Shown: positions 8,130 through 17,339, counted from the stretch's first letter. The stretch is 64,000 nucleotides of DNA from Alcanivoracaceae bacterium (GCA_029212745.1 JARGOL010000001.1:229948-293947), one strand, 5' to 3'. Translations and numbers: made by a program. The notes: generated by a model not told the origin, from the letters alone.

Positions 8130-9437
8130 ATGGCACGAGACGCCGTTGGCTATGCCCTGGGAGCCCTGAACCGGCTCGCCAGTTCAGACTTCCTTGACCG
8201 GGTGGGTATCCGCAAATTCATCGAGCGGCTTGCCTACACCCTGACCAAAACCGGTTTTCGACTGATCACCACCACGGCCCGCACGTTCAAGGCCACCCAG
8301 AAACTGGACAAGCCGGCGCGCCTGACCGCACCAGGCCAGACCACGGGCCTGTTCGACCTGAACGTCACTGAAGAGCAGCAGATGATCCGTGACTCGGTGA
8401 AAAGCTTCGCCACCGAGGTGCTGCGTGAACGGGCAGAAGCGGCCGATGCGGCACACAAGACCGATGACGAGGTCATCGACCAGGCCCTGGAACTGGGCCT
8501 GAACTTCTTTGCCGTGCCGGAATCCCTCGGCGGCGCCGCCAGCGAGCGCTCTGCGGTGACCAACCTGCTGATTGCCGAAGACCTGGCCTACGGTGACATG
8601 GGTCAGGCGGTTGCGATTCTCGCCCCCATGGGCGTCGCCAATGCCCTGACCAGCTGGGGCACCGCCGAACAACAGTCAAAGTACCTGCCGGCTTTTGCCG
8701 ACGAGAAGCCACCGCGCGCCACCATTGCCATTACCGAACCGCACCCGCTGTTCGATCCTTGCCAGCTGAAAACCACCGCGCGCAAGGACGGCAACGAGTA
8801 TGTGCTCAACGGCACCAAGGCACTGGTACCACTGGCCGCCGAAGCTGAGCTGTTCCTTGTGGCTGCGGCCACCGATGACGGCCCGGCCGTGTTCATTATC
8901 GAGGGCGGCACCGATGGACTGAGCTGCGGCGAGGACAACGGCATGGGCATCCGCGCCAGTGGCCAGCGCCCGCTGCTGCTGGAAGATGTGCGCGTGCCGG
9001 CGGCCAACCGTCTCGGCAACAGCGACTTCGATTACCACCAGTTTGTGGACCTGGGCACGCTGGCCTGGTGTGGCATGGCCATCGGCGCCTGCCAGGGCGT
9101 GCTGGATTACGTTATCCCCTACTGCAACGAGCGCAAGGCCTTCGGTGAGCCAATCAGCCACCGTCAGGCGGTGGCGTTCATCATCGCCGACATGGCCATC
9201 GAACTGGATGGCATGCGCATGCTGGTCTACCGCGCCGCCAGCCGCGCAGAACAGGGCAAGTCATTCCAGCGCGAAGCCCACCTCGCGCGCACGTTCGTCA
9301 AGGACAAGGCCATGCAGATCGGCACGGATGGCGTGCAGCTGCTGGGCGGACACGGCTTCACCCACGAATATCCGGTGGAGCGCTGGTACCGCGACCTGCG
9401 AGCCATTGGCGTCGTTTTCGGCGGCCTGCACATTTAA
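8130..9437 (+). CDS. Acyl-CoA dehydrogenase-family protein lacking the catalytic glutamate (partner subunit)
   Basis: A 435-residue ACAD fold protein: N-terminal extension of about 70 residues, helical domain (FDLNVTEEQQMIRDSVKSFA), middle beta domain (ATIAITEPHP) and C-terminal helical domain (LLGGHGFTHEYPVERWYRD). In MCAD-like enzymes the base is the Glu of the YEGT motif a few residues after YRD; here the chain ends GVVFGGLHI and Phe430 lines up at that place. The FAD-contact block is also altered. It is therefore probably the non-catalytic half of a heteromeric dehydrogenase, the partner being the next gene 12 bases on. The start at 8130 has CAGGAG nine bases upstream; an extension to 7941 would cover the operator region and lacks a ribosome site. 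Confidence 0.85.
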   Translation: MARDAVGYALGALNRLASSDFLDRVGIRKFIERLAYTLTKTGFRLITTTARTFKATQKLDKPARLTAPGQTTGLFDLNVTEEQQMIRDSVKSFATEVLRERAEAADAAHKTDDEVIDQALELGLNFFAVPESLGGAASERSAVTNLLIAEDLAYGDMGQAVAILAPMGVANALTSWGTAEQQSKYLPAFADEKPPRATIAITEPHPLFDPCQLKTTARKDGNEYVLNGTKALVPLAAEAELFLVAAATDDGPAVFIIEGGTDGLSCGEDNGMGIRASGQRPLLLEDVRVPAANRLGNSDFDYHQFVDLGTLAWCGMAIGACQGVLDYVIPYCNERKAFGEPISHRQAVAFIIADMAIELDGMRMLVYRAASRAEQGKSFQREAHLARTFVKDKAMQIGTDGVQLLGGHGFTHEYPVERWYRDLRAIGVVFGGLHI

Positions 9438-9449
9438 GGAGGAACACAG

Positions 9450-10655
9450 ATGAACATCGAGATTCCAAAGAAATTCAAGCCGATCATCAACAACGCCCAC
9501 CAGGTGGCGCTGTCCGTGTTCCGCCCGATCTCGCGCAAGTATGACCGCGCCGAACACGAATACCCGAAAGAACTGGACATGCTTGCCAGCGTGCTGGACG
9601 GCTTCAACGAAGGCGATCCGGAATCCTCTGCCGGTGCCGCCCAGACTGGCAAGGGCAAGGTAAAGGATGACGGCTCGGTAAAGAACGGTGCCAACATGAG
9701 CACCTGCCTTGGCGCCCTTGAGCTGTGTTACGGCGATGTTGGTTTCCTGCTCGCCATGCCCCGCCAGGGCCTGGGTAACGCAGCTATCGCCGCAGTGGCC
9801 AACGATGAGCAACTCAAGCGCTTTGAAGGCAAGTGGGCCGCCATGGCGATCACCGAGCCGGGCTGTGGCTCGGATTCCGGTGCCATCCGCACCACCGCCA
9901 TCAAGGATGGTGACCACTACATACTCAATGGCGAAAAGATCTATGTCACATCCGGCGAGCGTGCGGACTGCGTCGTAGTATGGGCGACACTGGACCCCAA
10001 GGTCGGTCGTGCGGCGATCAAGTCCTTCGTGGTGGAGTGGGGCACGCCGGGCATGGAGCTGGCGCGACTGGAGCACAAGCTTGGTATTCGTGCCTCGGAC
10101 ACTGCCGCGATCAACTTCAGCGACTGCCGTGTGCCGGCAGAGAACCTGCTTGGCACCCCGGAGATCGACACCAAGAAGGGTTTCGGCGGCGTCATGGAAA
10201 CGTTCGACAACACGCGCCCGCTGGTCGCCTGCTTTGCCCTGGGTTGCGCGCGCGCCTCGCTTGAGCGCACCCGGGAGCTACTCAAGGAAGCCGTAAAGCT
10301 GGATTATGCCCGGCCCGTGGACAACTGCTCTGCGGTCGAAGCTGAGCTGTACCGGATGGAAGCGGACTGGGAGGCTGCCTACTGGCTGGCCATGAAGGCG
10401 GCATGGATGGCCGACAACAAGCAGGCCAACTCCCTTGAGGCGTCGATCTCCAAGGCCAAGGCTGGCCGGGTAGGCAACGCCATCACCCTCAAGTGCGTGG
10501 AACTGGCTGGCAGCATCGGCTTTACCGAAGACGATCTGCTGGAAAAATGGGCGCGGGACTCGAAGATTCTCGACATCTTCGAAGGCACCCAGCAGATCCA
10601 GAAACTGATTATTGCCCGGCGCCTGCTTGGTCTCACGTCGAAAGAGCTCAAGTAA
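9450..10655 (+). CDS. Acyl-CoA dehydrogenase, catalytic subunit
   Basis: A 401-residue flavoprotein that introduces the alpha,beta double bond into an acyl-CoA, passing electrons to ETF. It has the two usual signatures: AMAITEPGCGSDSGAIRTTA in the beta domain (flavin and substrate contacts) and IFEGTQQIQ near the end, with Glu378 as the catalytic base. An AGGAGG ribosome site sits in the 12-base gap behind the previous gene, so both are one transcript. It has a longer N-terminal helical portion than short-chain enzymes (the first about 80 residues include an Asp/Glu-rich insertion). Substrate length cannot be told from sequence; the pairing suggests a bulky or long acyl-CoA. Confidence 0.9.
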   Translation: MNIEIPKKFKPIINNAHQVALSVFRPISRKYDRAEHEYPKELDMLASVLDGFNEGDPESSAGAAQTGKGKVKDDGSVKNGANMSTCLGALELCYGDVGFLLAMPRQGLGNAAIAAVANDEQLKRFEGKWAAMAITEPGCGSDSGAIRTTAIKDGDHYILNGEKIYVTSGERADCVVVWATLDPKVGRAAIKSFVVEWGTPGMELARLEHKLGIRASDTAAINFSDCRVPAENLLGTPEIDTKKGFGGVMETFDNTRPLVACFALGCARASLERTRELLKEAVKLDYARPVDNCSAVEAELYRMEADWEAAYWLAMKAAWMADNKQANSLEASISKAKAGRVGNAITLKCVELAGSIGFTEDDLLEKWARDSKILDIFEGTQQIQKLIIARRLLGLTSKELK

Positions 10656-10673
10656 CGGCCTGGTCAGTGCCAG

Positions 10674-10705
10674 AAAAAAAGGGCGGCCTCGGCTGCCCTT
10701 TTTTT
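10674..10705. terminator. Intrinsic terminator after the acyl-CoA dehydrogenase pair
   Basis: A7 followed by GGGC, loop GGCCTCGGCT, then GCCC and T7. The A- and T-tracts extend the stem, so it can act in both directions; it also closes the minus-strand lipoprotein operon from the other side. Confidence 0.88.
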
Positions 10706-10774
10706 GGCTTCCTTAATCGTGCTCTTACTGCAGCGACGGCCTTTGGCGCATCCCCGTCACCCTGTGACCGTCAT

Positions 10775-11419
10775 TCAGTCTCTCGCCACCAGCTTGTGCC
10801 GGACAAGCGCCGATGACACCCGGGACGCAACACCCGCAATCCCTTCATCCAGCGACGCCGGATCAACGGTGCTGGTCTCGCCCTGCCAAACCGGAGTTTC
10901 CTGGCCCACCGCAAACAGCGAGGCATCGAGACGATAATCCTGGGTGACTTCCTCGTAGCCCGGCACATACACGTATTCATAGTGCCGATGGTAGTAGCCA
11001 CCGTAACCCCAAAAAGGGGTCGCTGCCGGTCCCACACCGGTGATGACTTCCACCGGTGCCATCTGGGCGCCGACATACTGGCGTTGCGTATCAACGCCCA
11101 CCAGTGACAGCACCAGTACGCCATCGGCCCCCTGCTTTTCCACCAGCGCCTTCAATGCAGCCTTGCGTGCCTTCAGTGTCTCCGGCACATCCATCATCAT
11201 GGTATGCACGGCAAACGTATCGGCACCGGCTGCCTGCAGGTCTTCTACCAGGGCATTCTCGAGCGCACCGCGAACCCGGGGCTGATTGGCGATCACAACC
11301 ACGGCCACACGCTCGAGCGCGTCACCGCGCCAGTTGGCATTGACGCGGTCGTGCACAAGCTGCGTGGTCGAGCAGGCAGCCAGCAGCAATGCAGCAAGAG
11401 CGCTGGCGACTACCCGCAT
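10775..11419 (-). CDS. Outer-membrane-type lipoprotein, DUF4136-like, paralogue of upstream gene
   Basis: A 214-residue lipoprotein with signal LALLLAAC-type lipobox (AALLLAACSTT, acylated Cys16). After the signal the protein has an alpha/beta layout like DUF4136-type lipoproteins, with a Gly/Tyr/His-rich loop (WGYGGYYHRHYEYVYVPGYE) in the middle and VTQDYRLDASLFAVG...PVWQGETSTVDP near the end. It shares order and motifs with the preceding gene (GYGSYVGYGYQTVVSPGELREV, then SLYDASTSQPVWRAQSVTLNP), so the two arose by tandem duplication. The ATG overlaps the upstream TGA by one base. Function unknown; co-expression and cell-envelope location are the supported statements. Confidence 0.8.
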   Translation of the reverse strand: MRVVASALAALLLAACSTTQLVHDRVNANWRGDALERVAVVVIANQPRVRGALENALVEDLQAAGADTFAVHTMMMDVPETLKARKAALKALVEKQGADGVLVLSLVGVDTQRQYVGAQMAPVEVITGVGPAATPFWGYGGYYHRHYEYVYVPGYEEVTQDYRLDASLFAVGQETPVWQGETSTVDPASLDEGIAGVASRVSSALVRHKLVARD

Positions 11420-12096
11420 CAGTAGCCGCCGCCAGACGAGCGCGGCATACCGGCGTTGTTCACCACACCGTCTTCAAGCAGGCGCCGCGCCAGCATGTCT
11501 GCCACATCCGCAACGGCCTGCTCCAGATTGTCCGGATTCAGGGTTACCGACTGGGCACGCCAGACGGGCTGTGATGTGGACGCGTCATACAACGACGTTT
11601 GCAGGAAATACTCGTGAACCTCGCGCAGCTCTCCCGGGGAGACCACCGTCTGGTAGCCGTAGCCCACATAAGAGCCATAACCCATGAAATACGGCGACAC
11701 AGCCATCGGCGTCTGCTCTACCTGTGGCGGGCCATACTCGGTGCGCTTGTCTTCCCGTACGACCTTGCCCACCAGGGCGGCGTCAGCACCGCTGTCCTTT
11801 ACCGCTTTTTCCGCCGCAGCTCGCAAGGCCGCCTTGTCCTCCAGGTCGAGGGTATCGATATAGGCCCAGGATGCCAGTGCTTCCACGCCCTCGCCCTTGA
11901 GCTTCGCCACTACGGCATCTTCCACCATCCGTCGACGCGCCTCCGTTGAGGCCAGCGCCATGACGAACACCTTGTTGTAGCTCCTGTCAGCCATGTCGGG
12001 GTCACGGGACACTGCGGTCAGTTGCGACGTGGACTGGGTGGCACAGGCGGCAAGAAGCGCCAGCACCGGAACGAGCAGTAGACGTGAGAGAGACAT
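11419..12096 (-). CDS. Lipoprotein of the same family (first copy of tandem pair)
   Basis: A 225-residue lipoprotein; MSLSRLLLVPVLALLAACATQ carries the lipobox LAAC (Cys17-18 region). A Gly/Tyr loop (MGYGSYVGYGYQTV) lies around residue 130-145, as in its downstream paralogue. An AGGAAGGT ribosome site precedes ATG 12096, and the in-frame extension to 12231 contains no coding bias. The residue after the acylated cysteine is Ala, not Asp, so it should be sorted to the outer membrane. I cannot assign a biochemical role. Confidence 0.8.
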   Translation of the reverse strand: MSLSRLLLVPVLALLAACATQSTSQLTAVSRDPDMADRSYNKVFVMALASTEARRRMVEDAVVAKLKGEGVEALASWAYIDTLDLEDKAALRAAAEKAVKDSGADAALVGKVVREDKRTEYGPPQVEQTPMAVSPYFMGYGSYVGYGYQTVVSPGELREVHEYFLQTSLYDASTSQPVWRAQSVTLNPDNLEQAVADVADMLARRLLEDGVVNNAGMPRSSGGGY

Positions 12097-12138
12097 GGGA
12101 TACCTTCCTGGCAGATGATATTTTTTGGTGTTTTTCCC

Positions 12139-12167
12139 ATTCTTGCCAAAATCCGGGTGCGTGGCAA
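12139..12167 (-). promoter_or_regulatory. Candidate sigma-70 promoter for the lipoprotein pair
   Basis: On the minus strand TTGCCA (12167-12162) and AAGAAT (12144-12139) are separated by 17 bases and stand 40 bases before the lipoprotein start. TTGCCA also forms a 6-bp inverted repeat with TGGCAA across a 13-base spacer. Confidence 0.35.
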
Positions 12168-12240
12168 TGTAAAGCAGGGATGCTGGCACTGCACAGGTAC
12201 GGCATAATCCGACCAGACACAAGAACAACAAGGAGCGCCC

Positions 12241-12669
12241 ATGCGAACGGCCCTGGCACTGACCGGACTGCTTTTCCTGGTCTCTGCCTGCAGCGACCCG
12301 GAGCCCGCCGAACCGACACCGTCGGCTTCACCGTCGCCGCAAACAGAGGCGCCAGCTGAGCCCCCTGCCGAAACGCCCCGGCCGGCGGCCACCCTGCACG
12401 AGTACAGCTGCGCCGACGGTCTCATGTTCGAGGTGGTGATAGACGACCAGGAAGCGACCCTGCAGGTACGGGACCAGCGCTTTGACCTGCACCGGCAACC
12501 GTCAGCCTCCGGTGCCCTGTACACGGACGAACACTGGAGCCTGTTTACCAAGGGTGAACGGGCCATCCTGTCCGCCGAAGACCTGACCCACGACTGCGAT
12601 GTCCGCGCCTCCCGCCCTGTGTCTGCGCCGGGACAGGTGCCGGACGTTACCACCAGCGGGGAGGGCTGA
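12241..12669 (+). CDS. MliC-like lipoprotein, possible C-type lysozyme inhibitor
   Basis: A 142-residue lipoprotein: signal with lipobox (LVSAC, Cys17), a Pro/Glu/Ala/Ser-rich linker (about 18-50), then a domain matching the MliC/PliC pattern (YSCADGLMFEVVIDD, LQVRDQRFDLHR, SASGALYTDEHW, FTKGERAIL). In MliC-family members a conserved Ser and Lys near SxSGARY and the WxKG turn insert into the lysozyme active site; here SASGALY and TKGE are present. It would protect the cell wall from host or grazer lysozyme. The ATG follows AAGGAG. Its stop overlaps the ATG of the LysR gene (TGATG). Confidence 0.75.
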   Translation: MRTALALTGLLFLVSACSDPEPAEPTPSASPSPQTEAPAEPPAETPRPAATLHEYSCADGLMFEVVIDDQEATLQVRDQRFDLHRQPSASGALYTDEHWSLFTKGERAILSAEDLTHDCDVRASRPVSAPGQVPDVTTSGEG

Positions 12670-13595
12670 TGACACTGCCACCCCTGCACCTGTTGCGCAC
12701 ATTCGACGTGGCGGCTCGCCACTTGAGCTTCAAGAAAGCGGCTACGGAACTGCACGTCACGCCCTCGGCAGTCAGCCACCAGATCAAGCAACTGGAAGAC
12801 CTGATCGGCATGCCCCTGTTCCTGCGCGTCAACCGCGGCCTGAGACTGACCCAGGCTGGCCTGTTTTACTCCGAGAAAGTGGCCGGCGGCATGGAGCAAC
12901 TGCACAAGGCGACCCAGCAACTTTCACAACGCTTCGGCCGCCCGGTGCTGCGCGCCAGCATCCTGCCGTTCATGGCGGCAGAGCTGGTTATCCCGTCCCT
13001 GGAAAGCTTCCAGCGCCAGCATCCCGACATCGAACTGCGCATCGAAACCAGCGTCCAGAACGCCGACTTCGACAGCGGCGAGGTAGACGTCGCCATCCGC
13101 TTTGGCCTTGGCGACTGGCCCGGCCTGGCCAGCGAGAAACTGTCCGGGATTATCGGTTCACCCGTGTGCTCCCCCGCCTATGCCAGGGAACACGATCTGT
13201 CCAGCATCGAGGACATTCGCCGCTGCAAGCTGATCGGCCTGCCCGCTGACGCCCGTGATGCCTGGAAACTGCTTGTGGAAAAGGCAGCGCTCGAAGATTT
13301 CACCCCGCAGCACACCTTGACCGTGGACAGCCTGCTGGCCGCCAGTCGCGCCGCCGAGCAGGGGCTTGGCGTCGGCATCGGCGTTTTCCCGCTGATGTCA
13401 CCGCTGGTGGACAGCGGCCGCCTGGTGACGCCCTTCAATATCTGGGTGCCGGTGCCGGAAGGCTACTACCTGGTCTGGCGCAGTGAGGACCGGGACCGGC
13501 CCGATATTCACGCCTTCTGTGAGTGGATGCGGGAGCAGTTCGGCAGCCTGCCCTTGCCGCACGGCCTTAAGATGAGTGAAATTCAACTGAGCTGA
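12669..13595 (+). CDS. LysR-family transcriptional regulator, GcvA-like
   Basis: A 308-residue regulator: winged helix at 1-65 (FDVAARHLSFKKAATELHVT, then PSAVSHQIKQLEDLIGMPLF), linker helix, and a periplasmic-binding-type effector domain from about 92. Domain and motif match the GcvA/AmpR branch (VNRGLRLTQAG). The gene is coupled to the MliC-like lipoprotein (one-base overlap). Target is unknown; the MMPL-type exporter begins 86 bases downstream on the same strand, so it may control that gene or be read through into it. Confidence 0.88.
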   Translation: MTLPPLHLLRTFDVAARHLSFKKAATELHVTPSAVSHQIKQLEDLIGMPLFLRVNRGLRLTQAGLFYSEKVAGGMEQLHKATQQLSQRFGRPVLRASILPFMAAELVIPSLESFQRQHPDIELRIETSVQNADFDSGEVDVAIRFGLGDWPGLASEKLSGIIGSPVCSPAYAREHDLSSIEDIRRCKLIGLPADARDAWKLLVEKAALEDFTPQHTLTVDSLLAASRAAEQGLGVGIGVFPLMSPLVDSGRLVTPFNIWVPVPEGYYLVWRSEDRDRPDIHAFCEWMREQFGSLPLPHGLKMSEIQLS

Positions 13596-13681
13596 ATCAG
13601 ATATCGTTTGCCCCCCCTGGCGCGAAAACCTAACCTGCAAGCCGGCACAAAGCCCCCTTTGACACTGTCCTGGAGCCCGGC

Positions 13682-16063
13682 ATGCGCAGCGACCGCTTTT
13701 CAGCGCTGATTCTCAATCACCCATTTCTGGTTCTCCTGGCCAGCTCCGTGCTGCTTGCCGGCGCCGTGGCCGGCTTGCCCCGCACCCAGCTGGTGTCCGA
13801 CTTCGAAATCTTCTTTGAGGCCGACAATCCGGACCTGATCGCCTACCACGAGCAGCAGGATGCCTTCACCACGGACAACAACATCATGTTCGTGCTGACG
13901 CCGGCTGACGGTGACGTTTTCACCCCTGACACCATGGCCGTGGTGGAGGAGCTGACCGAAGCCGCCTGGACACTGCCCGATTCGGTGCGCGTGGATTCAC
14001 TCAGCAACTACCAGCACACCAGCGCGGACGGTGATGACCTGCTGGTGGAACCATTGGTGGAAAATGCCGGGCAGATGGGCGAGGCAGAACTCGATCGTGC
14101 GCGCGAGATCGCCATCAACGAGGTGACCCTGTACAAGCGCCTGATTCGCGACGGTGACGTCACCGGGGTCAACGTGACGTTTTTCCTGGATACAGAAAAC
14201 AAGAACACTGAAATCCCCAAAATTGTCGCCGCCACGCGCGCCATGGCGGAAGACTTCCGTGCCCGTTACCCGACCATGGACATTCGCCTGGTGGGCAAGC
14301 TGATCAACAACACGGCATTCCGCGAGAGCTCACTGCATGACCTCACCCACCTGGTGCCCATCGCCTTTCTGCTGGCCATGGCCTGTATCGGCGGTTACAT
14401 GTGGCTGGGCAGCCGTCGTGCGGTCACTGTGGTGACCGGCACCTTTTCGGTGCTCGTGGTCATTGCGTTTTCCATCCTGACGGCGCACGGAATCGCCGCC
14501 TGGCTCGGTTTCCCGGTCACCCCGCCCGTGGCCAATGCCCCAACCATGATCCTGACCCTGGCCATTGCCGACAGCATCCACATCCTGGTGGGCTACTTCC
14601 AGGCGCAACGCCAGGGCCAGGACAAGAAGGCTGCCATGGCGTCCAGCCTGGATCTCAACTTCCAGCCCGTGTTCCTGACGTCAGCCACCACCATCGTCGG
14701 TTTCCTCAGCCTGAATTTCAGTGACTCACCGCCGTTCCAGGACCTGGGCAACATCGTCGCCATCGGTGTGGCGCTGGCCTGGCTGTATTCCGTGATCCTG
14801 CTGCCGGCCCTGATGATGTTGCTGCCCAGCGGCGTGGCGCCACGTGTGCAGGACGGCAGCTACGGCGATCCACGACTGCGCAAGCTGGCCGAGGTGGTGA
14901 TCAGCCGTTACCGGCCCATCCTTGTGACCGGACTGTCCCTGGTGGTACTGGCGGCGTTGTTCATTCCCAGGAACGAACTCAATGACGTCTGGTCCGAGTA
15001 CTTCGACGAGAGCACCGTTCAACGGCAAAGCAGCGATTATGCCCGTGAGCACCTGACATCACCGAACAGCATCAGCTTTACCCTGTCCGCGGGCGAACAG
15101 GGCTCGGTGACCGACCCGCAGTACCTGGCCACCGTCGATGCCTTTGCCGAGTGGCTGCGCGGGCACGAGTTCGTCTATCACGTGTTTTCATTCAGTGATG
15201 TCATGAAGCGCATCAACAAGAACATGCACGGCGACGACCCGGACTGGTACCGACTGCCACAGGACCGTGACCTCGCCGCCCAGTACCTGCTCATGTACGA
15301 GTTTTCCCTGCCCTTCGGCCTGGATGTGAACAACCAGCTCAACATGGGCAAGACCGCCAGCAAGCTGATCGTCACCGCACGCAACAGTTCCACCGGCGAC
15401 ATGCTGGCATTGCAGGACGATGCCCAGCAGTGGCTGCGGGACAACGCACCGCCGGCCATGTTCCACACCGGTGCCAGTGGTGACGTCATGTTCGCGCACA
15501 TTGGCCAGCGCAATATCCGCAGCATGTTGTTCGGCACCATCCTGGCACTGGTGGGCATCTCCTTCCTCATTGCACTGATGTTGCGATCGGTACGCTATGG
15601 CCTGATCAGCCTGCTGCCCAACCTGGCGCCGGCCGCTGTGGCTTTTGGCCTCTGGGGGGCATTCAATGGCCAGATCGGGCTGAGTCTATCCGTGGTGGTG
15701 GGCATGACGCTGGGCATCGTGGTGGATTACACCGTGCATTTCCTGTCCAAATACCTGCGCGCGAAACGGGACAACGGCCTCGACACCGCCGATGCCGTCC
15801 GCTATGCCTTCAATACCGTGGGTGTTGCGCTGGTGGTCACCACGGTGATCCTGTGCGTCAACTTCGGCGTGCTCGCCATGTCCACGTTCAAGCTCAACTC
15901 GGACATGGGCCTGATGACGGCACTGACCATTTTCATTGCCCTGCTGGTGGATTTCTTCCTGCTGGCACCGCTGATGATGTGGCTGGAGAGCCAGAAGAAA
16001 GGCGGGCCGCGCAGCGGTGCCCGCCAGCCGGTCACGCAGCAGGACAGCACCGCGCACGCCTGA
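13682..16063 (+). CDS. MMPL/RND-superfamily lipid exporter
   Basis: A 793-residue polytopic inner-membrane protein of the MMPL-like subfamily of RND transporters. The pattern is one TM helix at the N-terminus (about 12-32), a large periplasmic loop (33-215), a bundle of five to six helices (about 220-390, including NAPTMILTLAIADSIHIL with charged in-membrane Asp), a second periplasmic loop (about 410-610), and a second bundle (about 620-775, with GMTLGIVVDYTVHFLSKY containing the intramembrane Asp). These transmembrane acidic residues relay protons. Members move lipids such as hopanoids or wax-like molecules; substrate here is unknown. It begins with GGAG six bases before ATG. Confidence 0.88.
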   Translation: MRSDRFSALILNHPFLVLLASSVLLAGAVAGLPRTQLVSDFEIFFEADNPDLIAYHEQQDAFTTDNNIMFVLTPADGDVFTPDTMAVVEELTEAAWTLPDSVRVDSLSNYQHTSADGDDLLVEPLVENAGQMGEAELDRAREIAINEVTLYKRLIRDGDVTGVNVTFFLDTENKNTEIPKIVAATRAMAEDFRARYPTMDIRLVGKLINNTAFRESSLHDLTHLVPIAFLLAMACIGGYMWLGSRRAVTVVTGTFSVLVVIAFSILTAHGIAAWLGFPVTPPVANAPTMILTLAIADSIHILVGYFQAQRQGQDKKAAMASSLDLNFQPVFLTSATTIVGFLSLNFSDSPPFQDLGNIVAIGVALAWLYSVILLPALMMLLPSGVAPRVQDGSYGDPRLRKLAEVVISRYRPILVTGLSLVVLAALFIPRNELNDVWSEYFDESTVQRQSSDYAREHLTSPNSISFTLSAGEQGSVTDPQYLATVDAFAEWLRGHEFVYHVFSFSDVMKRINKNMHGDDPDWYRLPQDRDLAAQYLLMYEFSLPFGLDVNNQLNMGKTASKLIVTARNSSTGDMLALQDDAQQWLRDNAPPAMFHTGASGDVMFAHIGQRNIRSMLFGTILALVGISFLIALMLRSVRYGLISLLPNLAPAAVAFGLWGAFNGQIGLSLSVVVGMTLGIVVDYTVHFLSKYLRAKRDNGLDTADAVRYAFNTVGVALVVTTVILCVNFGVLAMSTFKLNSDMGLMTALTIFIALLVDFFLLAPLMMWLESQKKGGPRSGARQPVTQQDSTAHA

Positions 16064-16069
16064 CCGTAG

Positions 16070-16097
16070 CGGGCTGCCGCCACAGGGTGGCAGCCCG
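16070..16097. other. GC-rich hairpin behind the exporter gene
   Basis: CGGGCTGCC and GGCAGCCCG are perfect complements around a ten-base loop, six bases past the exporter stop. There is no T-tract, so it would be a stability or weak termination element, not a classic terminator. Confidence 0.5.
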
Positions 16098-16292
16098 GCC
16101 TGCACTTGCAGGTAGTTCTTTCCCCTGACGCAAAACGCTGATGGCGTCATGCTTTCATGCTAGGCTCAAGGTGCAATCGGGCATTGCGACGGAGTCAATC
16201 ATTGCTGGTTACACAATTGCTACCATCAGCGCTGGAAATACGCGCTAGGTTGCACGGACAATGACGGCGTTCCAGGAAGAACGAGGCCAATA

Positions 16293-16610
16293 ATGAAAAC
16301 CACAAGGCAAGCCATTATCGGGATGCTATTGATGATGATGGCAGGCACCGCTCTCAGCGATGAAGGCACAGTAATCATCAGTCGCGACTGCGATTACCTG
16401 TTGCTCGACTCAACGCGGGGACAAGTGCTGATCAAGGTCATCAAGGGCGAGGCGCCCAAACAGGGTGACCGACTGTCCGGAGACCTGTCCCCACGCGACT
16501 TTGCCGAGCTCACCAATGGCCGCACCGGCGAGGTGGTTGGAGTCTGGGTGGACCTGGTGGATCGCACGGCCAGCAAGGCGCTGATGCGCTTCAGCCAGTA
16601 CTGTCCGTAG
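16293..16610 (+). CDS. Small exported protein of unknown function
   Basis: A 105-residue protein with signal peptide (about 1-22, cut after TALS) and a compact mature part (DEGTVIISRDCDYLLLDSTR, then GEVVGVWVDLV). Two cysteines (one near the mature N-terminus, one at the C-terminal tail YCP) could form a disulfide in the periplasm. GAGG precedes the ATG with six bases spacing. It is monocistronic on the plus strand, convergent with the GST-like gene. I do not recognise a family. Confidence 0.75.
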   Translation: MKTTRQAIIGMLLMMMAGTALSDEGTVIISRDCDYLLLDSTRGQVLIKVIKGEAPKQGDRLSGDLSPRDFAELTNGRTGEVVGVWVDLVDRTASKALMRFSQYCP

Positions 16611-16628
16611 TGCCGGGATAGTGCGCCC

Positions 16629-17339
16629 CTAGTTCAGAGACACCCCGTAAACCCGCTGCAGGCCGCGCTGCGCATAGGCCATCAGGCGCCCATCAGCCAC
16701 CAGGTGATCACGCAGCGGCGATCGCACCACCCCGCGCAGACCATTGACCAACATGGACAGCGCGACCACATCCAGCAGCACCGGCGTATCGCCGCCAAAA
16801 TAGGGACGCTGGCCTAGATACTCTGACAGTGCCTGCCAGTCGCGCATCGCGGTGTCGATAATGAATGCACCATCATGCAACCCGAGTCCCTGGCCCTTCA
16901 GGTCACGGCGTACTTTTGCCCGGGCAAGCCGCGGCACCAGGCCACGCAACGGTAACGGCAACCGGGCAAAAAACGTTTCACGCACCAGTGGCCAGTTGTT
17001 CGTATCGATCCAGCGCAGGTACATGCCCGCCCAGTAGACCCGGTCCTCCAGCATGGCGATGAACGCCCTGTGTTCAGCCCGCGTGCGGGCATCAAGACAG
17101 TCCTCGGCATCAAAACCGTATTCCTGGCGCAGGAACCCGACAATGACGCTGGAATCTGCTATCGCGCGACCGTCCACCAACAACCAGGGCAATTTACCCA
17201 GCGGCGCACGGCGGGGATCGTCCTCGACCACGGTCACATAGGGCAGGCCCGCCAACCGCAAAAGGCCTTCCACTTTCATGCAGAACGGGCTCGGGTTGGG
17301 CAGGCCGAAAGCCGGGGGAAACTGGTGCAATTCGATCAT
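16629..17339 (-). CDS. Glutathione S-transferase-like protein of the metaxin/FAXC type
   Basis: A 236-residue cytosolic protein with a thioredoxin-fold N-terminal domain (residues 1-77; PSPFCMKVEGLLRLAGLPY, Cys20 at the usual catalytic place, GKLPWLLVDG) and an all-helical C-terminal domain (about 88-230). The PSPFC pattern is typical of the FAXC/metaxin-like branch, where enzymatic activity is often not shown. The start ATG lies in the last bases before the plus-strand flank and is preceded by no strong ribosome site. No operon partner; it is convergent with the small exported protein and close behind the crotonase gene. Confidence 0.8.
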   Translation of the reverse strand: MIELHQFPPAFGLPNPSPFCMKVEGLLRLAGLPYVTVVEDDPRRAPLGKLPWLLVDGRAIADSSVIVGFLRQEYGFDAEDCLDARTRAEHRAFIAMLEDRVYWAGMYLRWIDTNNWPLVRETFFARLPLPLRGLVPRLARAKVRRDLKGQGLGLHDGAFIIDTAMRDWQALSEYLGQRPYFGGDTPVLLDVVALSMLVNGLRGVVRSPLRDHLVADGRLMAYAQRGLQRVYGVSLN

